Source: an uncultured Caulobacterales bacterium
GTDB lineage: Bacteria > Pseudomonadota > Alphaproteobacteria > Caulobacterales > Maricaulaceae
Direction of reading: 5' to 3'
DNA: 32,008 nucleotides
Assembly (NCBI GenBank): GCA_937927825.1
Contig: CALFWV010000215.1
Coordinates: 1-32,008, forward strand
Each line of letters opens with the position of its first letter. The stretch's first letter is position 1. The notes below the pieces were generated by a model. That model had not been told where the DNA came from. It worked only from the letters and a program-made list of their open reading frames with translations, and made no database searches. Positions 28,079 to 32,008 of this stretch are shown here, in pieces. Both the position numbers and the translations under genes were made by a program.

Positions 28079-29916
28079 GGCATATCCCCCAAGGTCGAGG
28101 CACCACTTTCGGCGTCCGTGGCAATTGCTCGCTGGGCAGAAAACATATTCATCCCCAATGCCGCGAGCTGAGGCTGAGGAGGCTGGGTCGCCGCTGTGCG
28201 TGTGGAGAGATCGACATCAACAACTTCTACCACATTATTTGCGGGATCAACCCGTATCATATCTCCGGTCTGAATACGTGCAATCGGCCCATCCATCAGC
28301 GCTTCCGGATGAAGATGGATAGCCGCCGGAACCTTGCCTGAGGCCCCGGACATTCTGCCATCTGTTACCATGGCGACCTTGAACCCCTTATCCTGAAGTA
28401 AGCCTAAGATTGGTGTAAGCTTATGTAATTCAGGCATCCCATTTGCCCGAGGCCCTTGGAACCGCAGAACAACGACAAAATCGCGTTCCAGCTCACCCGC
28501 CTTATGCATGTCCATCAGAACATTCTGATCATCTATAACGATAGCCGGGGCTTCGACTTTCCAATTCTCTTGTTTAACCGCAGAAATTTTCATAACGGCG
28601 CGGCCTAGATTGCCTTCCAAGAGCGCAAGGCCACCGTCTTTGCGAATGGGTGTATCAACTGTCGTCAATATCTCTTTATCAAGGCTCTCTTTTGGTCCGT
28701 CCCGCCAGATTACGGTATCCGGTTCAAGATGCATGTTTTTGACGGGCTCCTGCGTATAAGCGTGAAGACCGTCGCCCCCGGCAATTGTTGTGACGTCACC
28801 GTGCATCAAACCGGAGCTAAGCAATTCACCGATAAGATACGCCATCCCGCCCGCGGCGTGGAAATGGTTCACATCCATGATGCCATTTGGATATATTTTG
28901 CAGATAAGCGGAACGGCGCGGCTAATTTCCGCATAGTCGTTCCAGTTGATGACAATTCCGGCCGCACGCGCAATAGCCGCCATGTGAATTGTCAAATTGG
29001 TCGAGCCGCCCGTGGCCATCAGTCCGACCAGTCCGTTCACAATGCTTTTTTCAGAAATCACATTGCAGGCTGGCGTAAAGACCGCATTTTTGCCTTTTGC
29101 CATATTTGTAATTTGCGTTGCGCGCCGAACAGTTTGCGCCGTCAGCGCATCCCGCAAAGGCGTATTTGGATGTACAAAGCTGGACCCAGGCAATTGCATG
29201 CCCATGACTTCCATCAACATCTGATTGGTATTGGCAGTACCGTAGAACGTACAGGTTCCGGGCGAATGATAGCTGGCCGCTTCCGCAGCAAGCAAATCAG
29301 CGCGGCTCGCCTCTCCGGCTGCAAAGGCCTGCCTGACGCGAGCCTTTTCCGGATTTGGCAGACCGGATGGCATCGGTCCCGCCGGCGCGAATATTTGCGG
29401 TATCCAACCAAACCGAAGCGCCGCGATCATCAGGCCGGGTACGATTTTATCGCACACACCCAGATGGATAGCCGCGTCAAACATGTCGTGTGAAAGTGCA
29501 ATTGCGGCGCCTTGTGCGATATTATCACGCGAGAATAGCGATAGTTCCATGCCCTCTCGGCCCTGCGTGACGCCATCGCACATTGCCGGTACGCCGCCGG
29601 CAACTTGCGCCGTCGCCCCATTTCGCCGCGCGGCATGACGAATTAATTCCGGAAATCGTTCGAACGGCGCGTGGGCCGACAACATATCATTATAGGCCGT
29701 CACAACGCCAATGTTTGCCCATTTCGCGCCCAAAAGCTCCGTTTTTTCCAAAACGGCACACCCAGCCGATGCGTGGGCGACATTGCCTTCAGACAGACGT
29801 TTGCGGCGGGGTCCTTCGCGCATCTGTGCTTCGCAGGCCGCTAGATAGCCAGCCCGGCTTTTTTTAGAGCGCTCAATAATCCGCGCTGTCACATCTTGAA
29901 TCACGGAATGAATCAT
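28066..29916 (-). CDS. edd: Phosphogluconate dehydratase
   Basis: 616 aa IlvD/Edd family. VVTAYNDMLSAHAPF, GGVPAMCDGVTQGREGMELSLFSRD, GLMATGGSTNLTIH, VTDGRMSGASGKVPAAIHLHPEA. Confidence 0.97.
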   Translation of the reverse strand: MIHSVIQDVTARIIERSKKSRAGYLAACEAQMREGPRRKRLSEGNVAHASAGCAVLEKTELLGAKWANIGVVTAYNDMLSAHAPFERFPELIRHAARRNGATAQVAGGVPAMCDGVTQGREGMELSLFSRDNIAQGAAIALSHDMFDAAIHLGVCDKIVPGLMIAALRFGWIPQIFAPAGPMPSGLPNPEKARVRQAFAAGEASRADLLAAEAASYHSPGTCTFYGTANTNQMLMEVMGMQLPGSSFVHPNTPLRDALTAQTVRRATQITNMAKGKNAVFTPACNVISEKSIVNGLVGLMATGGSTNLTIHMAAIARAAGIVINWNDYAEISRAVPLICKIYPNGIMDVNHFHAAGGMAYLIGELLSSGLMHGDVTTIAGGDGLHAYTQEPVKNMHLEPDTVIWRDGPKESLDKEILTTVDTPIRKDGGLALLEGNLGRAVMKISAVKQENWKVEAPAIVIDDQNVLMDMHKAGELERDFVVVLRFQGPRANGMPELHKLTPILGLLQDKGFKVAMVTDGRMSGASGKVPAAIHLHPEALMDGPIARIQTGDMIRVDPANNVVEVVDVDLSTRTAATQPPQPQLAALGMNMFSAQRAIATDAESGASTLGDMPWFT

Positions 29917-30623
29917 GATGCTGGGCTCGCAAATATGTGAAGTTTCGTCCCCGCAGCCATTAGGACTTGTACGGGCGCATCTGATATGGGTTTCGTTGGC
30001 GCAGAATCGAAAACGGCGCGTTTCGCCTCGCCCGGAATGAAGAGCACAATAAAATGAGAATCCAAAACGGCCCGCCTTGTTAAGCTAATACGATGTGGAT
30101 GGTCGCCTGCAACTGGTGCGCCCGCCGCATCAACGAAACAAAGAATATCTTCAGTCTCCGGGGACAGTGCATGCTCCAAACCTTTGGCGTTTGGAAACCA
30201 AGACGCGGTATGCGCGTCAGACCCCATACCCATCACGCAAACATCAAATGGTCTTTTGAGTTTTTCAAATCTCGCTTCGGCTGATTTCAATCCGGATTCA
30301 ACGGTAGGATGTTGCGTTTTCAATCCGAAAAACTTCGCCTGCGCGGCCATATTTTGAATTAAATTTTCGCGGATGAAATCTTCATTCGATCCCACCTCTC
30401 CCGGATCGACCCACCGTTCATCGACCAGACTTATCGTGACTTTTGACCAATCCAAATTCGCTTTGGACAACCGCGCATAAAGCGGCTTTGGAGAGCTCCC
30501 GCCACTGACCATCAGGCTTGCATAACCACGTGTTTCTATGGCTTGGCGAAGCGTCGCTTCAATGGCCGCTGCGGCCTCAATGACCATATCGCCGCTATCA
30601 TGTATAAAGGGTGCGTCTATCAT
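29913..30623 (-). CDS. pgl: 6-phosphogluconolactonase
   Basis: Start MIDAPFIHDSGDM. SGGSSPKPLYARL, LVDERWV..SNEDFIRENL, VMGMGSDAHTASWFP. ATGA overlaps on both sides. Confidence 0.95.
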   Translation of the reverse strand: MIDAPFIHDSGDMVIEAAAAIEATLRQAIETRGYASLMVSGGSSPKPLYARLSKANLDWSKVTISLVDERWVDPGEVGSNEDFIRENLIQNMAAQAKFFGLKTQHPTVESGLKSAEARFEKLKRPFDVCVMGMGSDAHTASWFPNAKGLEHALSPETEDILCFVDAAGAPVAGDHPHRISLTRRAVLDSHFIVLFIPGEAKRAVFDSAPTKPISDAPVQVLMAAGTKLHIFASPAS

Positions 30624-32008
30624 TCGAAATTTGACCACTCATGACCTTGCTTTGCCAACATCCGATTGGCCGCATCAGGACCGTCTGATCCGGCCGGGTA
30701 GTAAGAAACGGCTTGGTCAACTTCATCCCACGCATTCAGAATACCATCACACCAAATCCAAGCGGCTTCGACCTCGTCGCGTCGCATGAAGAGTGAAAGA
30801 TTACCGCGCACTACATCCATCAGAAGGCGTTCATAGGCGTCGGGATATCTGACTGTAAAATTATCCGCATAAGACAGGTTAAGCGGCAATGTTTTCAGCC
30901 GCAACCCGCCTGCGCCCGGTTCTTTGATTTCCATCCAGAGATTAACAGCCTCGTCCGGCTGCAAACGAATGACGAGCTTATTCGGATTAACGGGAATACC
31001 TTCTCCGAAAATAGAATGCGGAACAGGTTTAAACTGAATGATAATTTCAGAGCGGCGTGCGCTCATCCGTTTTCCGGTGCGGATATAAATGGGTACACCT
31101 TCCCAACGCCAATTATCCACTTTGGCATGGATGGCGATATAAGTTTCGGCATCACTCTCTTCGATTTCAACATCTGTGAGATAGTCAGGTGCAATTTCCC
31201 CCTCGACTTTACCTTTGACATATTGCCCGCGAACCGTGGTCTCTTTCACATTTTCAGCAGTAATTGGCGCCAACGCCCGCAGGACTTTTATTTTTTCCAG
31301 GCGAAGATCACCCGCGTCTGTCGAACCAGGAGCCTCCATCATAGTTAAACACAAGAGTTGAAGCAGATGGTTTTGAACCATATCGCGAAGCGCGCCCGAT
31401 TTATCGTAATAGGCCCCCCGCCCACCTGCACCGATACTTTCGGCAACGGTTATCTCGATATGCTCAATCGAATCGCGGTTCCACAGCGGCTCTAACAGGA
31501 CATTCCCGAAACGAAGGACGAGCAAATTTTGTACGGTTTCTTTGCCTAAAAAATGGTCGATACGGTAAATTCGTTTTTCAGAGAAAACTTTGCCGACGGC
31601 TTCGTTAATTTCATCGGCCGATTTAAAGTCTCGGCCCAAGGGCTTTTCGAGGACGACACGGCTTTGCTTATGCGCCAAACCTGCAGACTTCAGCCCTTGG
31701 CAGATATTAGAAAATAGCGCGGGCGGCATAGCCAGATAGAAGACACGAATGAGTTTTTCGGACTTATCCAATGTCGCCCCTAAACTCGTCCAATCTTTAT
31801 CGGTCGTTACATCAACTGGGACATATTCGACCAATTTGCAAAACGCGTCCCACTTGGTTTTTGAAAAATCCGCATCAGGCTGAAATTCTTGATAAGCCGC
31901 TGTTATCATTTTCAGATATTCATCGCGTGACAATTTTGATCGTGATGCACCAATGATCTTGGATTTTTTCGGAATCTGCCCATCACAAAAGCGGTGATAT
32001 AGAGACGG
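30620..32008 (-). CDS. zwf: Glucose-6-phosphate 1-dehydrogenase, 5' end truncated by the window edge
   Basis: EKPLGRDFKSADEIN, YRIDHFLGKETVQN. The frame stays open past the ORF-track start (31933) to the window edge, encoding PSLYHRFCDGQIPKKSKIIGASRSKLSRDEY, so the gene continues off-window. Confidence 0.97.
   Translation of the reverse strand, partial: PSLYHRFCDGQIPKKSKIIGASRSKLSRDEYLKMITAAYQEFQPDADFSKTKWDAFCKLVEYVPVDVTTDKDWTSLGATLDKSEKLIRVFYLAMPPALFSNICQGLKSAGLAHKQSRVVLEKPLGRDFKSADEINEAVGKVFSEKRIYRIDHFLGKETVQNLLVLRFGNVLLEPLWNRDSIEHIEITVAESIGAGGRGAYYDKSGALRDMVQNHLLQLLCLTMMEAPGSTDAGDLRLEKIKVLRALAPITAENVKETTVRGQYVKGKVEGEIAPDYLTDVEIEESDAETYIAIHAKVDNWRWEGVPIYIRTGKRMSARRSEIIIQFKPVPHSIFGEGIPVNPNKLVIRLQPDEAVNLWMEIKEPGAGGLRLKTLPLNLSYADNFTVRYPDAYERLLMDVVRGNLSLFMRRDEVEAAWIWCDGILNAWDEVDQAVSYYPAGSDGPDAANRMLAKQGHEWSNFE

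Noticed and set aside
28729-29493. 254-aa plus-strand ORF antisense to edd
   Set aside because: Long because of codon bias of edd on the other strand; His/Arg-rich shadow composition, no family resemblance.
31771-31956. Plus-strand small ORF near the right edge
   Set aside because: Antisense to zwf, whose frame is open to the window edge.
1-32008. Phage, transposon, toxin-antitoxin or defence system
   Set aside because: No integrase, transposase, TA pair, restriction or known defence genes recognised. RecQ and the ABC exporter look like ordinary chromosomal genes.

Overview
The window is a densely packed chromosomal segment that looks alphaproteobacterial (inferred from gene content and synteny; taxonomy was not tested). 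It carries about 28 recognisable protein genes and no clear prophage, transposon or CRISPR array. Gene blocks in order: (i) dnaB behind a strong intrinsic terminator, a nested palindromic intergenic element and DnaA-box-like 9-mers; (ii) a membrane-anchored EEP-family phosphatase/nuclease, a ~0.5 kb non-coding stretch with RNA-like nested inverted repeats, a small membrane protein, and ychF; (iii) a small secreted protein and a P-domain/DUF11 exported protein; (iv) a minus-strand run DUF1285 - NUDIX CoA pyrophosphatase - polysaccharide deacetylase - CCA-adding enzyme family - GST, divergent from a MoxR / DUF58 / DUF4159-BatA / VWA-like operon; (v) a repeat-bearing small lipoprotein, a secreted protein, queC-queE, a secreted protein, recQ, and an ABC exporter; (vi) a SOUL haem-binding protein, an SMP-30 lactonase-like lipoprotein, and an Entner-Doudoroff operon zwf-pgl-edd-glk, with zwf cut by the right window edge. 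Most of the window is housekeeping. The least explained locus is the putative structured RNA at about 3010-3275, whose stems were paired by eye and need computational confirmation. No complete novel system can be asserted from sequence alone.
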